Part shown: positions 52,424 to 62,944 of the stretch, piece after piece
Layout: each line of letters starts with the position of its first letter
Numbering within the stretch: position 1 is the stretch's first letter
Program-made: the position numbers and the translations under genes
Assembly: GCF_013343115.1 (NCBI RefSeq)
Contig: NZ_CP054570.1
Coordinates: 1,612,001-1,676,000 of the forward strand
Reading direction: 5' to 3'
DNA from: Streptococcus sanguinis
GTDB lineage: Bacteria > Bacillota > Bacilli > Lactobacillales > Streptococcaceae
Length of the DNA stretch: 64,000 bases
Notes under the pieces: model-generated
The model's database searches: none
Seen by the model: only the letters and a program-made list of their open reading frames with translations
What the model was told of the DNA's origin: nothing

Positions 52424-55400
52424 CTACTCTTTCTTTCTAAAGGTTAACAGACCGGCCAAGAAAGCAAGGAAGCCACCTAAAAGTGCCAGCAGGGAAGTAC
52501 TTGTTCCAGTTTTTGGCAAGGCTTTTTCTGTTTGGCTAGCCACTTCTTTTACTTCTGAAGCCTGAGTTTTTTGCCCATCCAAGGATAAAGCCGGAGGCTG
52601 AGCGTTGGCTACAGAAGATGCAGACAGCTGCTCTTCTTGAGCTACTGGAGCTTGGGATTTTTCTTCCTGAGCTGGGTTCACTTTTCGAAGTCGCAAAATA
52701 GTCGCTGTCAGCGGAGCTAAGGCTAAACCATTGCCGTTTCTGGTGACACCTGCAAGATCAGAAATGGCTGTCACTCCTGCGGTATTGCCATCTGCCACAA
52801 CTTCTGCACCTGCCAGATGCTTGTAGGCTTCACCAAAGTTGAATTGTCGTTCCTTGGTGTCTGCATTGACAAAGATAGCATAAATATCGCCATTCGACGC
52901 AACCACTTGGTAACCGAGCACGAGGTCTTCTTTCTCAACACCATCCTTGCCAGGCTGGGTGATGAGGGTCACATTTTGCTCCACTTCATCTTTGGAACTG
53001 CGGGTAAAGGCATCCGTTGATTTCCGCAAGGCAATCAAGCCTTTCATATAGGTCCGACTCTTGGCATTTTCAGGGAACTTCTCTGAATCAGTCGCCTTGG
53101 TCCAGTCAAAATGATTGACCGCGTCGCTCGAATCATAAGAATCATGAATGAAATACGGATAGTCAAACGGCGTGCCATCCTCATTGGTCAACAAATGCGC
53201 TTTGTTTGGAACCTTGTCTTCTGAGACAGGATATTTATAGGCAGGATCGCGGAATTGCTTGGTCCGACCGTACTCTTGACCAGAGTGGATAAATGGTGTT
53301 CCTTGCGAAGTCAGAATCATCAGATTTCCCAGACGCAGGCGGCGATGAATCTCTTGATTATTGGCAGCCACTGCCGGATCTTTCTTGATCGACTGGGCAA
53401 TGATATCAAAGAGCGTCAGATTATCATGGGCTGCGATGTATTGGATCACATCCCCTGGGCTATCCGCCTCAAAATTGGTTGGCTGCGCCTTGATGTTTTT
53501 GAAGACATTATCCACACTGCGTTTGCCACCAGTGATGAAGGCTGGTGTCCCCTCATTTGGATAACCTGATTTCAAGGTATTGCGAATATCATCTGAGAAG
53601 ACCGCTACCGTGTCTGTTGACTTCATCCAAGATTGGTCAGCAGGCTGGACAGCTTTATTTTCATCACCTGTATAGGTCTTCCAGCCCTCACCCAGCATAA
53701 TGAGATTTGGATTCAGCTTCTTGGCTTCTTCAAAGGCTTTTTGGATGGACTCAGCATCGTGGTCCCCCATCATATCAAAGCGGAAGCCATCTACCTTGTA
53801 CTGCTCTGTCAGGTACTTGATCGAATCAACCAAGACCCGTCTGCTCATATAGTGAGTAGTACCCAAGCGGCCGCCGCCAAAGCTGGATCTCGGTGTACCA
53901 TCCGCATCCATAAAGTGGTAGTAATTGGGCTCCAAATCCTCAAAGATAGAGGTCTTAGCCGTATGATTATAGACCACATCCATGATAACGCCCATGCCAC
54001 GCTTATGAATTTCGTTGACAAGGTTTTTAAATTCCTCAATACGCTTGGCTGGATCTGTCGGCGCGCTGGAGTACATACCTGTCAGCGAGAAGTAGTTTTG
54101 CGGATCATAGCCCCAGTTATAGTTGCTGTTGCTGGAAGCGTACTTGTCCATGCGCTCAGCATTTTTCAACTCATTTACAAAGTAATAACTTAGAACTGGC
54201 AAGAGCTGAACGTGGGTCACTCCCAAGTCTTTCAAATAATCCAATTTCTCAATGAAAGCTGAGAAGGTTCCAAATTGAGATTTCAAATCCTTTGAGATAG
54301 CTGGATCAGAGGTGAAATCACGAACGTGTGCCTCATAAATCAAGGCATCTTCCCGCTTCTTGAAGTTCGGAATAGTAGCATAGGTCAGGTCTTTCGGTCC
54401 GTATTCACTTGGATCTACAAAGGCTGCCTTGGCAATCTTGTAGGCATCCCCCTTATCCGCATCTTCACTGTTCCAAGCCGCTAAAGACTTGGCATAGGGA
54501 TCCAGTACAAGAACTTTTTTACCACCGCGAGTAATTTCATAATGATAGAAATACCCTCGATAGTCTGAAATCCCCAGACCGCTCTCAGGCGTCAACCTGC
54601 TCGTCCATGTGCCAGACTCACCTTTCTGCATAGCTATGCGTCCAACAACCTTATTCCGATCTTCTTTGTCATAGACCACCAAATCAACTTGGTCCGCACT
54701 TGGTGACCAGAAGGTTAGATCCACTTGTTTGCCCGCTTGAGAAACACGTGCTCCCAAATCACCATCATACTTGTAAAGGCTGTCCTTCAGTTGCCAGTTC
54801 ATGCTGGTTTTGAATTGATCATTACCGTATTTGATAAGATAAGGTGACTGAGCTTGGTTAAAATCACCAATGAATTTGGCACTTTTGGTCTTAGGATCCA
54901 GAACCACATCTTTAACAACGACTTCATTGCCATCTTTGTCCGTAATCCTTAAGTTCTTTAAAATATCCTCTTTTTTGGCATTTTCTAAGGTAGAAAAGCT
55001 GGCCTCAATCTCGGTCAAGCCAATATGCTGGGCTGCCGTCATACGAATATCATTGACAAAGTAAGGGTTGGTATAAACTGTCGGATCTGTATCACGCAAG
55101 AAAATTTGACTGTTTTTCTCCAAATCCGTGAAATTATAATCCTGATTCTGAATCTTCACATCATCTCCTGATTTGCTTTCGTCTAAAAGCAAAAAGCCAA
55201 TCATCTTAGCAGCATCTTTCAAGGGAACATCTACATAGCGACCATATTTCCCAGTATTTTCAAAATCCACTCCGTCAGGCCAATTCTTGCTCGGGTTTTG
55301 GACATCTCCCCAGAGCCAGAGCGACTTCTTATCATACTGGCCATCCGTACGATAGTAGTTGATTCGAACCATCCCTTTTTTCAAAGGCTCGTAAGTATGA

Positions 55401-56122
55401 GGTTGATAGTCTGTGTCAAACCAAACCTCATTCATCTGAGGACTGAGGAGCTCAACTGTCTTGTCACCTGTAATATTTTGCCCTGCTGTATTATTGATGA
55501 GAAGGCTGATCTTGCTTCTTTTCTCAGCCATCTTGACATCAAGATAATAGCCGTAGTCATCTTCTTTAGCAGTCGCAAAGCTAGTCGCTCCGGTCGGCCA
55601 AGCTCCCTTTTGGCTAGAAGGCGTCTCAACATCATCCCAAGTCCACAGGCCCAAGCTGTCTAGATTTTGTGAAGGCAGGGTTTTGAAATGAAAGCGAATA
55701 TTGCCCTCTTCGATAGCGTCTTTCGCCGAAGCCTGCGGCTGACTAACTGGTTCTTGCTTGTCTTTTTCAATTGGATTTGCAGCTTCTTGACCAGCTGCTT
55801 CTGAAACTGCACTAGCTGGAGCTTGATCTGCTAGCACACCAGTTGGAGCAGCCTGCTCTGTGGCTCCCGCTCCTGAACTACCTGCCTCTCCAGTTTTTTC
55901 TTCATCTGCTGACTTAGGTTGGGCTGCCGCATTTATATCAGAGACTGCTTCTGTTGCTGGGCTGGTAGCTGTGCTCGTCTCATCCGCTCGGACTAATTGG
56001 GCATTTCCCAGTAGGAAACCTGAGGCAATGACAACAGATGCTACTCCTACTTTTAAACGACGGATGCCAAAATAATGACGCTTTTCGCCCATCCGAGACT
56101 GTAGGTGATCGTTATTTTTCAT
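52424..56122 (-). CDS. pulA: Cell-wall-anchored type I pullulanase
   Basis: A 1232-residue surface alpha-glucan debranching enzyme. The N-terminus has a YSIRK-like signal (HYFGIRRLKVGVASVV), followed by an Ala/Glu/Ser-rich low-complexity linker (about 48-140). Two family 41 carbohydrate-binding modules follow, then a CBM48-like region and the GH13 catalytic domain. Visible catalytic parts are YNWGYDP (type I pullulanase), DVVYNHT, FRFDMMGDHD (nucleophile Asp), GEGW (acid/base Glu) and AAHDNLTL. The C-terminus has LPKTG (1202-1206), a hydrophobic stretch and RKKE, the sortase A signal. AAAGGAG precedes the ATG. It lets the cell use host glycogen and starch fragments. Confidence 0.94.
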   Translation of the reverse strand: MKNNDHLQSRMGEKRHYFGIRRLKVGVASVVIASGFLLGNAQLVRADETSTATSPATEAVSDINAAAQPKSADEEKTGEAGSSGAGATEQAAPTGVLADQAPASAVSEAAGQEAANPIEKDKQEPVSQPQASAKDAIEEGNIRFHFKTLPSQNLDSLGLWTWDDVETPSSQKGAWPTGATSFATAKEDDYGYYLDVKMAEKRSKISLLINNTAGQNITGDKTVELLSPQMNEVWFDTDYQPHTYEPLKKGMVRINYYRTDGQYDKKSLWLWGDVQNPSKNWPDGVDFENTGKYGRYVDVPLKDAAKMIGFLLLDESKSGDDVKIQNQDYNFTDLEKNSQIFLRDTDPTVYTNPYFVNDIRMTAAQHIGLTEIEASFSTLENAKKEDILKNLRITDKDGNEVVVKDVVLDPKTKSAKFIGDFNQAQSPYLIKYGNDQFKTSMNWQLKDSLYKYDGDLGARVSQAGKQVDLTFWSPSADQVDLVVYDKEDRNKVVGRIAMQKGESGTWTSRLTPESGLGISDYRGYFYHYEITRGGKKVLVLDPYAKSLAAWNSEDADKGDAYKIAKAAFVDPSEYGPKDLTYATIPNFKKREDALIYEAHVRDFTSDPAISKDLKSQFGTFSAFIEKLDYLKDLGVTHVQLLPVLSYYFVNELKNAERMDKYASSNSNYNWGYDPQNYFSLTGMYSSAPTDPAKRIEEFKNLVNEIHKRGMGVIMDVVYNHTAKTSIFEDLEPNYYHFMDADGTPRSSFGGGRLGTTHYMSRRVLVDSIKYLTEQYKVDGFRFDMMGDHDAESIQKAFEEAKKLNPNLIMLGEGWKTYTGDENKAVQPADQSWMKSTDTVAVFSDDIRNTLKSGYPNEGTPAFITGGKRSVDNVFKNIKAQPTNFEADSPGDVIQYIAAHDNLTLFDIIAQSIKKDPAVAANNQEIHRRLRLGNLMILTSQGTPFIHSGQEYGRTKQFRDPAYKYPVSEDKVPNKAHLLTNEDGTPFDYPYFIHDSYDSSDAVNHFDWTKATDSEKFPENAKSRTYMKGLIALRKSTDAFTRSSKDEVEQNVTLITQPGKDGVEKEDLVLGYQVVASNGDIYAIFVNADTKERQFNFGEAYKHLAGAEVVADGNTAGVTAISDLAGVTRNGNGLALAPLTATILRLRKVNPAQEEKSQAPVAQEEQLSASSVANAQPPALSLDGQKTQASEVKEVASQTEKALPKTGTSTSLLALLGGFLAFLAGLLTFRKKE

Positions 56123-56162
56123 AAACAGAAAACTCCTTTATTTTTTCTTATAGAGAACATCT

Positions 56163-56212
56163 ATGCAAACGTTTTCTGTATTTATTATACCGATTCTTTT
56201 TAAACTTGTAAA
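56163..56212 (-). promoter_or_regulatory. Pullulanase promoter with CcpA/MalR-like operator
   Basis: On the minus strand TTTACA (56207-56212) and TATAAT (56184-56189) are 17 bases apart. Downstream of the -10, AGAAAACGTTTGCAT (56163-56177) matches a catabolite-responsive element well and also resembles streptococcal MalR sites. The location would block transcript initiation. The rest of 56123-56318 has nothing recognisable. Confidence 0.7.
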
Positions 56213-56318
56213 GGCTTTCAAGAAGAGTTTTTTCACTCAGATACTTCATGCTCTCTGAGCGGATTTTGATGATTTGATAAGGATAAGCTATTTGCGATTA
56301 AAACAACAATTAATAAGC

Positions 56319-56347
56319 AAAAAGGCCAAGACACTTGTCTCGACCTT
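56319..56347 (-). terminator. Terminator after nusB
   Basis: On the minus strand AAGGTCGAGACA and TGTCTTGGCCTT form a stem with mild mismatches and a short loop, then TTT. It begins 5 bases past the nusB stop codon. Confidence 0.78.
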
Positions 56348-56351
56348 CATT

Positions 56352-56783
56352 TTATTCAACGATAAATTGACTCAAAATCCCATTAATGAACTTACTGGAC
56401 TTTTCGTCAGAGAATTGCTTGGAAAGCTCAATGGCTTCGTTGACTGCTACCAACTGTGGTGTGTCAAACTCTGTAATCTCAAAGATACCCAGACGCAGGA
56501 TATTTTTCTCTACTAGCGTCAGACGATCCACTGTCCAGCCCTTTTTGAGATGCTGGGCAATTTTCTTATCCAAGTCGTCCTTGGACTGGACCACACCAGA
56601 GACCAGATTGAGCAGAAAAGCTGGAATATCAGCTTCCGCCGCTTTGTCTGCCTCTTCGTCCTTATCATAAGAATAAGCAAAGCGACAAGCTTCTACAAGT
56701 TCCCCTTCATACTCTAGGCTCATCAGGGCCTGAAAAGCCCGCTGGCGCAGACCTCTTCTGGATTCCAACAGTATATCAGTCAT
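56352..56783 (-). CDS. nusB: Transcription antitermination factor NusB
   Basis: A 143-residue all-helical RNA-binding protein that binds boxA with NusE in ribosomal RNA antitermination. The N-terminus TDILLESRRGLRQRAFQALMSLEY and C-terminal NEAIELSKQFSDEKSSKFINGIL are the conserved parts. The start at 56783 has GAGG nine bases away; upstream in-frame codons lie in the preceding gene. It overlaps the Asp23 gene by 8 bases. Confidence 0.95.
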   Translation of the reverse strand: MTDILLESRRGLRQRAFQALMSLEYEGELVEACRFAYSYDKDEEADKAAEADIPAFLLNLVSGVVQSKDDLDKKIAQHLKKGWTVDRLTLVEKNILRLGIFEITEFDTPQLVAVNEAIELSKQFSDEKSSKFINGILSQFIVE

Positions 56784-57165
56784 TGAGGAAGTCCTCATCA
56801 AATAGATCTTTCAAATCTGGCTTCGGTGCCTTTTCTGGAACAATGCCTGCCACATGGATATTGACAGCAGACAGCTCTACCTCAGCCATGTCAAAAACAG
56901 CACTTTTTACAGCCTTCTGGATTGCTACTGCAACAGTTGGAACGCTGACACCGTATTCCAAATACAGATAGATGTCTACAGTCACATCACCTGTCTCATC
57001 AGTATGGAGCGATACTCCGCGACCGAGTGAGCGCATAGAAAGACTGTCTGACATACTCTTATTTGCGAAGGAATAAACACCTTCTACCTTTGCCGTTGCA
57101 ATGGCAATGATTTTTTCCAAAACACGTGGCGCAATGACGATTTCACCTAATTGTTCAGCTGCCAT
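56776..57165 (-). CDS. Asp23/Gls24 family protein
   Basis: A 129-residue protein of the Asp23/Gls24 family (DUF322), often tied to envelope or alkaline stress in Firmicutes. It begins with QLGEIVIAPRVLEKIIAIATAKVEGVYSF, the family core, and has VAVAIQKAVKSAVFDM. The position between efp and nusB is conserved in streptococci; the small YloU-like member at this locus has no settled function. Confidence 0.9.
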   Translation of the reverse strand: MAAEQLGEIVIAPRVLEKIIAIATAKVEGVYSFANKSMSDSLSMRSLGRGVSLHTDETGDVTVDIYLYLEYGVSVPTVAVAIQKAVKSAVFDMAEVELSAVNIHVAGIVPEKAPKPDLKDLFDEDFLND

Positions 57166-57184
57166 AGTTATTACCTCTTCTATA

Positions 57185-57745
57185 TTATGCGCGAGAAACG
57201 TAAGTTCCTTCTGCAGTATTGATGATTAATTTTTGTCCAACTTCGATGAAGTCTGGTACGTTGACAACAAGACCTGTCTCAAGTGTCGCTGGCTTACCAG
57301 ATCCGGTAACAGTAGCTCCCTTGATAGACGGCTGAGTATCTGTCACGACCAATTCAACTGTTGTCGGTACTGTCACACCAATCACTTCTGTTCCGTAGAA
57401 CTGGATTTTCACATCAGAGTTTTCAAGGATGAATTTCAATTCTTCTTCTACATTGACTACTGGAATTTCATATTGATCGTAAGTCTCAGTATTCATGAAA
57501 TAAGCAGTGTCATCCATTTGGTACAAGTATTGAGCTGGAACAGTTTCAATAATGGCTTGTTCAAATTTTTCTTCTGGGCGGTAGCTTGTGTCAAATGTAG
57601 AACCAGTACGAACGTCACGCAATTTCATACGCATAATCGTATTTCCCTTACCTGGTTTGTGGTGGCTCGCTTCCAAAACTCGGATGAGTTTTCCATCAGC
57701 TGTTTCGAAGGTCATTCCAGCTTTCAGCTTACTTGCTTCAATCAT
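57185..57745 (-). CDS. efp: Elongation factor P
   Basis: A 186-residue, three-domain beta-barrel protein that binds between P and E sites to relieve stalling at polyproline stretches. The domain I loop HHKPGKGN (28-35) carries the Lys that is modified in many bacteria. The C-terminal signature [20 protein letters not shown] is complete. It heads the efp-Asp23-nusB operon with its own promoter. Confidence 0.95.
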   Translation of the reverse strand: MIEASKLKAGMTFETADGKLIRVLEASHHKPGKGNTIMRMKLRDVRTGSTFDTSYRPEEKFEQAIIETVPAQYLYQMDDTAYFMNTETYDQYEIPVVNVEEELKFILENSDVKIQFYGTEVIGVTVPTTVELVVTDTQPSIKGATVTGSGKPATLETGLVVNVPDFIEVGQKLIINTAEGTYVSRA

Positions 57746-57781
57746 TCTATATTACCTCTTTTTAAAATTATATTTCTACTT

Positions 57782-57810
57782 ATTCTATCATAAAGCCTGA
57801 TAATTCTCAA
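57782..57810 (-). promoter_or_regulatory. Promoter of the efp operon
   Basis: On the minus strand TTGAGA (57805-57810) and TAGAAT (57782-57787) with a 17-base spacer and a TGA extension. The -35 overlaps the end of the upstream peptidase gene. Confidence 0.7.
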
Positions 57811-58868
57811 ATAACAATCAACTCTTTCGGCGCAAGAGTTAGGACTTCGCAGCCTGTTTCTGTGATGAGGAGATCATCTTCAATACGGACGCCGTATTTG
57901 CCGTCCAGATAAATACCAGGCTCATCAGTCAGGACCATGCCGGCCTCAATCGGCTCTTCTGACTTGCCGAAGTAAGGAATCTCATGGATGTCCAGGCCGA
58001 TACCGTGGCCAATCCCGTGGCTAAAGTAAGGACCGTAGCCAGCATCGTTAATAATCTGACGCGGAATCCGGTCAAAATCAATTCGGCTAAGCCCAGCCTT
58101 GGCTGCTTCTATCAGGGCTTGATTGCTGCGCAGGACAATATCATAAATCTGCCGCTCCTCATCCGTCACCTGCCCCACATGAACAGTCCGCGTCATATCA
58201 CTGACATAGTGATTGTAGTAGCAGCCAAAGTCCATGGTCAGGGTTTCCCCTTTTTGAATGACCTTGTCACTAGCCACACCATGCGGCATAGCAGAGCGGT
58301 AACCCGAAGCGATGATGAAGTCAAAAGAGGCACCTGAAGCACCTAGCTGGCGCATACGGGCATCTAAAAAGTTCATAACAGCCAGCTCAGTCGTCTCACC
58401 AGGCTTGATAAAATCCAGCACATCTAGGAAAGCTTGATCCGAAATCTGACAGGCCTTGCGAATGGTCGCGATTTCTTGCTCATCTTTAATCATGCGTAGA
58501 TTTTCAATAAAGGCTGTCATGGGAACCAGCTCGTAGGCTGAGAAGGCACTTTCCAGCATTTTGAAGTAGGCATAGGAAATCTCGTCGTCAAAACCGATTT
58601 TTTGCAGCTTGTCATCCGCAATAATCTTGACAATCTCCCCAATCGCGTCGCGCGTTTCGACAATATCAAAACCTTGGACTACTCCCTTAGCAATCAGTGT
58701 ATAGCGCGCATCCGTCAGGAAAATTCGGCGCTTTTTACTGATGAAAACCGTCGCTTCTGTCCCGCTGAAACCAGTCAGATAGTAAATATTTTTTAGATTG
58801 GTTACTAAAACAGCATCGCAGTCTGTCTGAACTAATGCTGCTTCAAACTTCTCAACTCTTGATAACAT
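57807..58868 (-). CDS. pepP: Xaa-Pro aminopeptidase-type peptidase
   Basis: A 353-residue M24 metallopeptidase that cleaves near proline residues. The N-terminal creatinase domain (1-125) includes NIYYLTGFSGTEA. The catalytic domain has the metal ligands in TMDFGCYYNHYVSDMTR (two Asp), GIGHGIGLDIHE (His), TDEPGIYL (Glu) and RIEDDLLIT (Glu). Length matches streptococcal PepQ/PepP-type enzymes; dipeptidase versus aminopeptidase activity cannot be told from sequence alone. GGAGGTGGCTC precedes the ATG. Confidence 0.88.
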   Translation of the reverse strand: MLSRVEKFEAALVQTDCDAVLVTNLKNIYYLTGFSGTEATVFISKKRRIFLTDARYTLIAKGVVQGFDIVETRDAIGEIVKIIADDKLQKIGFDDEISYAYFKMLESAFSAYELVPMTAFIENLRMIKDEQEIATIRKACQISDQAFLDVLDFIKPGETTELAVMNFLDARMRQLGASGASFDFIIASGYRSAMPHGVASDKVIQKGETLTMDFGCYYNHYVSDMTRTVHVGQVTDEERQIYDIVLRSNQALIEAAKAGLSRIDFDRIPRQIINDAGYGPYFSHGIGHGIGLDIHEIPYFGKSEEPIEAGMVLTDEPGIYLDGKYGVRIEDDLLITETGCEVLTLAPKELIVI

Positions 58869-58896
58869 GAGCCACCTCCGTGAAATAACTAAACTT

Positions 58897-58905
58897 ATTA
58901 TATCA
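58897..58905 (-). promoter_or_regulatory. Extended -10 promoter of the peptidase gene
   Basis: TGA-TATAAT on the minus strand about 29 bases before the ATG, with only a weak -35. Confidence 0.5.
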
Positions 58906-58981
58906 AAAAACCAGTCAAATAGGACATTTTTTTGACAAACCGTATCTAGGACTTAGAATCCAACGAGCATTCTCTGACACG

Positions 58982-59014
58982 AAAAATCCCTGTTTTTAAT
59001 ATCTAACAGGGATT
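58982..59014 (-). terminator. Terminator of uvrA
   Basis: On the minus strand AAATCCCTGTT and AACAGGGATTT pair around an AT-rich loop, then TT. It begins 8 bases after the uvrA stop. Confidence 0.85.
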
Positions 59015-59021
59015 TGATGTA

Positions 59022-61853
59022 TTATTTCACACGCAGCTTGCCTTTCAAGTACTGGCCGGTATAGCTGGCTGGACTAGCTGCGACTTCTTCCGGTGTACCC
59101 GTCGCAATAATCGTACCCCCACCGACACCGCCTTCTGGTCCCAAATCGATAATATGGTCGGCCGTCTTGATAACATCCAGATTGTGCTCGATAACGAGGA
59201 CTGTATTGCCATCGTCCACAAAGCGTGATAGCACTTGAAGGAGCTTGGCAATATCTTCAGAATGCAGACCCGTGGTCGGCTCATCCAAGATATAGAAGGA
59301 CTTACCAGTCGAGCGCTTGTGAAGTTCGCTGGCCAGTTTCATCCGCTGGGCTTCACCACCTGACAAAGTTGTGGCTGGCTGCCCTAGAGTCACATAGCCT
59401 AGCCCCACATCCTTGATGGTCTGGAGTTTGCGGGCAATCTTGGGAATATACTGGAAGAACTCTACCGCATCATTGACCGTCATGTCCAGAACCTGAGCTA
59501 TATTCTTCTCCTTGTAGTGAACCTCTAGAGTTTCGCTATTATAGCGGGTGCCGTGGCAGACCTCACAGGCCACATAGACGTCAGGCAGGAAGTGCATCTC
59601 AATCTTGATAATTCCATCACCCGAGCAAGCCTCACAGCGGCCACCCTTGACGTTAAAGCTGAAACGGCCCTTTTTATAGCCGCGAATCTTGGCTTCATTG
59701 GTCTTGGCAAACAGATCGCGAATATCGTCAAAAACTCCAGTATAAGTAGCCGGATTAGAGCGTGGTGTCCGGCCAATCGGACTTTGATCGATATCAATCA
59801 GTCTGTCCACATGCTCAATACCGCTAATTTTCTTGAACTTACCTGGCTTAGCAGAGTTGCGGTTGAGTTTTTGGGCGATGGCCTTTTTAAGGATAGAATT
59901 GACCAGCGTTGACTTACCGGATCCAGAAACTCCCGTCACAGCGATAAATTTGCCCAAGGGGAATCTGGCCGTGATATTCTGCAGGTTATTTTCCTGAGCA
60001 CCTGTCACTTCGATAAAGCGGCCATTGCCTACACGGCGGTCCAATGGCACTGGGATTTCGCGCTTACCTGACAGGTATTGGCCAGTGATAGATTTCTTGC
60101 TCTTGGCCACTTGTGCAGGAGTGCCCGCTGCAACGATTTCACCTCCGAAAACACCAGCTCCTGGTCCCACGTCAATCAGCCAGTCAGCCTCCCGCATGGT
60201 GTCCTCATCGTGCTCAACCACGATGAGGGTATTGCCCAGGTCGCGCATCTTCTTGAGGCTGGCAATCAGGCGGTCATTGTCACGCTGGTGCAAGCCAATA
60301 GAGGGCTCGTCCAGGATATAGAGGACGCCACTTAGATTGGAACCAATCTGAGTCGCCAGACGAATCCGCTGGCTCTCGCCTCCTGATAGAGTCCCAGCCG
60401 AGCGAGACAAAGTCAGGTAATTAAGACCAACATTATTAAGGAAGGTCAAACGGTCATGAATTTCTTTGAGAATAGGCCGAGCAATAGTAGCTTCATTGTC
60501 AGTCAAGCTAAGCTTGTCTAACTGGACCAGATGATCTGCAATGGACAAGTCTGAAATCTCACCGATATGCAAGCCGTCTTCGCCACCAACCTTGACAGAC
60601 AAGGCCTGAGAGCTAAGTCGATAACCATGACAAGCTGCACAAGTCAGCTCATTCATGTAAGCCCGCATCTGCGTCCGAGTAAAATCACTATTGGTCTCAT
60701 GGTAGCGACGGTTGATATTGGTGACAACCCCCTCAAAAGGAATATCAATATCGCGCACGCCGCCAAACTCATTTTCATAGTGGAAATGGAACTCCCGCCC
60801 ATCTGAGCCAAAGAAAATCAACTGCTTTTCTTCCTCCGTCAGCTCCTCAAATGGCTTGTCCATATCAATGCCAAAGGCAGCCATCGCCTGCTCCAGCATC
60901 TGCGGATAGTAGTTGGAGGAGATGGGATTCCAAGGCGCTAGTGCTCCTTCGCGCAAGGTCTTGCCAGCTTCTGGCACAACGACATCTAGATCCACCTCCA
61001 GCTTAACCCCCAGACCATCACAGTCCGGGCAGGAGCCAAAGGGCGCATTAAAAGAAAAGAGTCGTGGCTCTAACTCCGGCACTGTAAAGCCGCAAACTGG
61101 GCAGGCATAATGCTCAGAAAAGAGCAGCTCTTGACCGTCCATGGTATCAATCACCACATAGCCCTCAGCAATCCGCAGAGCCGCTTCGACCGAGTCAAAG
61201 AGGCGGCTGCGCACCCCTTCCTTGATGACAATTCTGTCTACTACGACCTCAATATCATGTTGCTTGCTCTTAGAAAGCTCTGGCACTTCCGTCACATCGT
61301 AAATATCTCCATCCACGCGCACACGGACATAGCCGTCCTTCTGAATCTTATCAAAAACGGTCTTATGCTGGCCCTTTTTCTTACGAATGACCGGCGCTAA
61401 AATCTGCAGCCGCTGACGCTCTGGCAATTCTAAAACCTTGTCAACAATCTGCTCGACAGACGAAGCCGTAATAGCTCCATGACCGTTGATACAGTATGGC
61501 GTCCCAACACGAGCATAGAGCAGACGCAGGTAGTCATTGATTTCGGTAGCTGTTCCCACTGTTGAGCGCGGATTTTTGCTGGTCGTCTTCTGGTCGATGG
61601 AAATAGCTGGACTGAGACCATCAATCGAGTCCACATCCGGCTTTTCCATATTGCCCAAAAACTGCCGAGCATAGGCCGACAGACTTTCTACATAACGACG
61701 TTGCCCTTCAGCATAGAGGGTATCAAAAGCTAGGCTGGACTTACCCGAACCGGACAGACCGGTCACCACAACTAGCTTGTCCCGTGGAATTTCTACATCA
61801 ATATTTTTTAAATTATGAGCTCGCGCTCCATGAATCACAATTTTATCTTGCAT
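59022..61853 (-). CDS. uvrA: Excinuclease ABC subunit A
   Basis: A 943-residue DNA damage recognition ATPase of nucleotide excision repair. It has two ABC modules: Walker [10 protein letters not shown] (33-41) and GVSGSGKST (about 640), each with its own signature ([24 protein letters not shown]) and Walker B ([24 protein letters not shown]). Two zinc-binding Cys4 motifs are seen, CPVC...CPDC (about 255-285) and CEAC...CEVC (about 735-765). Length is normal. It diverges from corA. Confidence 0.97.
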   Translation of the reverse strand: MQDKIVIHGARAHNLKNIDVEIPRDKLVVVTGLSGSGKSSLAFDTLYAEGQRRYVESLSAYARQFLGNMEKPDVDSIDGLSPAISIDQKTTSKNPRSTVGTATEINDYLRLLYARVGTPYCINGHGAITASSVEQIVDKVLELPERQRLQILAPVIRKKKGQHKTVFDKIQKDGYVRVRVDGDIYDVTEVPELSKSKQHDIEVVVDRIVIKEGVRSRLFDSVEAALRIAEGYVVIDTMDGQELLFSEHYACPVCGFTVPELEPRLFSFNAPFGSCPDCDGLGVKLEVDLDVVVPEAGKTLREGALAPWNPISSNYYPQMLEQAMAAFGIDMDKPFEELTEEEKQLIFFGSDGREFHFHYENEFGGVRDIDIPFEGVVTNINRRYHETNSDFTRTQMRAYMNELTCAACHGYRLSSQALSVKVGGEDGLHIGEISDLSIADHLVQLDKLSLTDNEATIARPILKEIHDRLTFLNNVGLNYLTLSRSAGTLSGGESQRIRLATQIGSNLSGVLYILDEPSIGLHQRDNDRLIASLKKMRDLGNTLIVVEHDEDTMREADWLIDVGPGAGVFGGEIVAAGTPAQVAKSKKSITGQYLSGKREIPVPLDRRVGNGRFIEVTGAQENNLQNITARFPLGKFIAVTGVSGSGKSTLVNSILKKAIAQKLNRNSAKPGKFKKISGIEHVDRLIDIDQSPIGRTPRSNPATYTGVFDDIRDLFAKTNEAKIRGYKKGRFSFNVKGGRCEACSGDGIIKIEMHFLPDVYVACEVCHGTRYNSETLEVHYKEKNIAQVLDMTVNDAVEFFQYIPKIARKLQTIKDVGLGYVTLGQPATTLSGGEAQRMKLASELHKRSTGKSFYILDEPTTGLHSEDIAKLLQVLSRFVDDGNTVLVIEHNLDVIKTADHIIDLGPEGGVGGGTIIATGTPEEVAASPASYTGQYLKGKLRVK

Positions 61854-61883
61854 CTTGACCTCGTTTCACTTATAAACCTTCTC

Positions 61884-61892
61884 CATTATAAC
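61884..61892 (-). promoter_or_regulatory. Extended -10 promoter of uvrA
   Basis: TGT-TATAAT on the minus strand, 31 bases before the uvrA ATG. No good -35 and no clear LexA/HdiR-type operator in the 128-base divergent region. Confidence 0.5.
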
Positions 61893-61935
61893 AAATTTTT
61901 CTGCAAACTTTTGCCCCAAAAGCCCGAATTTGTAG

Positions 61936-61941
61936 TATAAT
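61936..61941 (+). promoter_or_regulatory. -10 element for corA
   Basis: TATAAT on the plus strand about 40 bases before the corA ATG. The best -35 (TTGCCC at 61910) is 20 bases away, wider than ideal. GGAAGGAAAAAG is the ribosome site. Confidence 0.45.
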
Positions 61942-61981
61942 AGTACGGTATGCAAAAAACACTCTGGGAAGGAAAAAGATC

Positions 61982-62926
61982 ATGAAGCAAGTCTTTTTAT
62001 CTACTACGACAGAATTCAAAGAGATTGATGCGCTCGAATCAGGCACTTGGATCAATCTTGTCAATCCTTCCCAGAGCGAATCAATCGAAATCGCCAACGC
62101 CTTTGGCATTGACATCACTGACCTGCGAGCGCCGCTTGATGCGGAAGAAATGTCTCGGGTCACCATCGAAGATGAGTACACACTGATCATCGTTGACGTG
62201 CCCATCACTGAGGAGCGGAATAACCAGACTTACTATGTCACGATTCCCCTTGGTATTATCATCACGGAAGAGGCGATTATTACCACTTGTTTGGAAAAAT
62301 TACCTCTGCTGGATATCTTCATCCACCGGCGCTTGCGTAACTTCTATACTTTTATGAAGTCACGTTTTATCTTTCAGATTCTCTACCACAATGCCGAGCT
62401 ATATCTGACAGCCCTGCGCTCCATTGACCGTAAGAGTGAGCAGATTGAAAGCCAACTGCACAAGTCCACACGAAATGAAGAACTGATTGAGCTCATGGAG
62501 TTGGAAAAGACCATCGTCTATTTCAAGGCCTCTCTTAAGACAAATGAGCGCGTGATTAAGAAGCTGACCAGCTCCACTAGCAATATCAAGAAATACCTAG
62601 AAGACGAGGACTTGCTGGAAGATACCTTGATTGAGACCCAGCAGGCCATTGAGATGGCTGATATCTACGGCAACATCCTCCACAGTATGACAGAGACCTT
62701 TGCCTCTATCATTTCTAATAACCAGAACAATATCATGAAAGCCTTGGCTCTGGTGACCATCGTCATGTCTATCCCGACCATGATTTTCTCGGCCTATGGG
62801 ATGAACTTCAAAAATAACGAACTTCCTCTCAACGGTGAACCACATGCCTTCTGGATTATCATGTTCATCGCCTTTGCCATGAGTGCTTCGGTCATGGCCT
62901 ATCTCATGCACAAAAAACTATTTTAA
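61982..62926 (+). CDS. corA: CorA family magnesium/divalent cation transporter
   Basis: A 314-residue channel-type transporter forming pentamers. A large N-terminal cytosolic domain (1-250) is rich in helices with Glu/Lys heptads. Two C-terminal transmembrane helices follow, and the selectivity motif YGMNF lies between them at about 273-277. Transports Mg2+; some relatives carry Co2+ or Ni2+. A cobalt link to the B12 pathway is possible but not shown. The DUF1129 gene follows 18 bases later. Confidence 0.93.
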   Translation: MKQVFLSTTTEFKEIDALESGTWINLVNPSQSESIEIANAFGIDITDLRAPLDAEEMSRVTIEDEYTLIIVDVPITEERNNQTYYVTIPLGIIITEEAIITTCLEKLPLLDIFIHRRLRNFYTFMKSRFIFQILYHNAELYLTALRSIDRKSEQIESQLHKSTRNEELIELMELEKTIVYFKASLKTNERVIKKLTSSTSNIKKYLEDEDLLEDTLIETQQAIEMADIYGNILHSMTETFASIISNNQNNIMKALALVTIVMSIPTMIFSAYGMNFKNNELPLNGEPHAFWIIMFIAFAMSASVMAYLMHKKLF

Positions 62927-62944
62927 CCTTTAGAAAGAACGCCT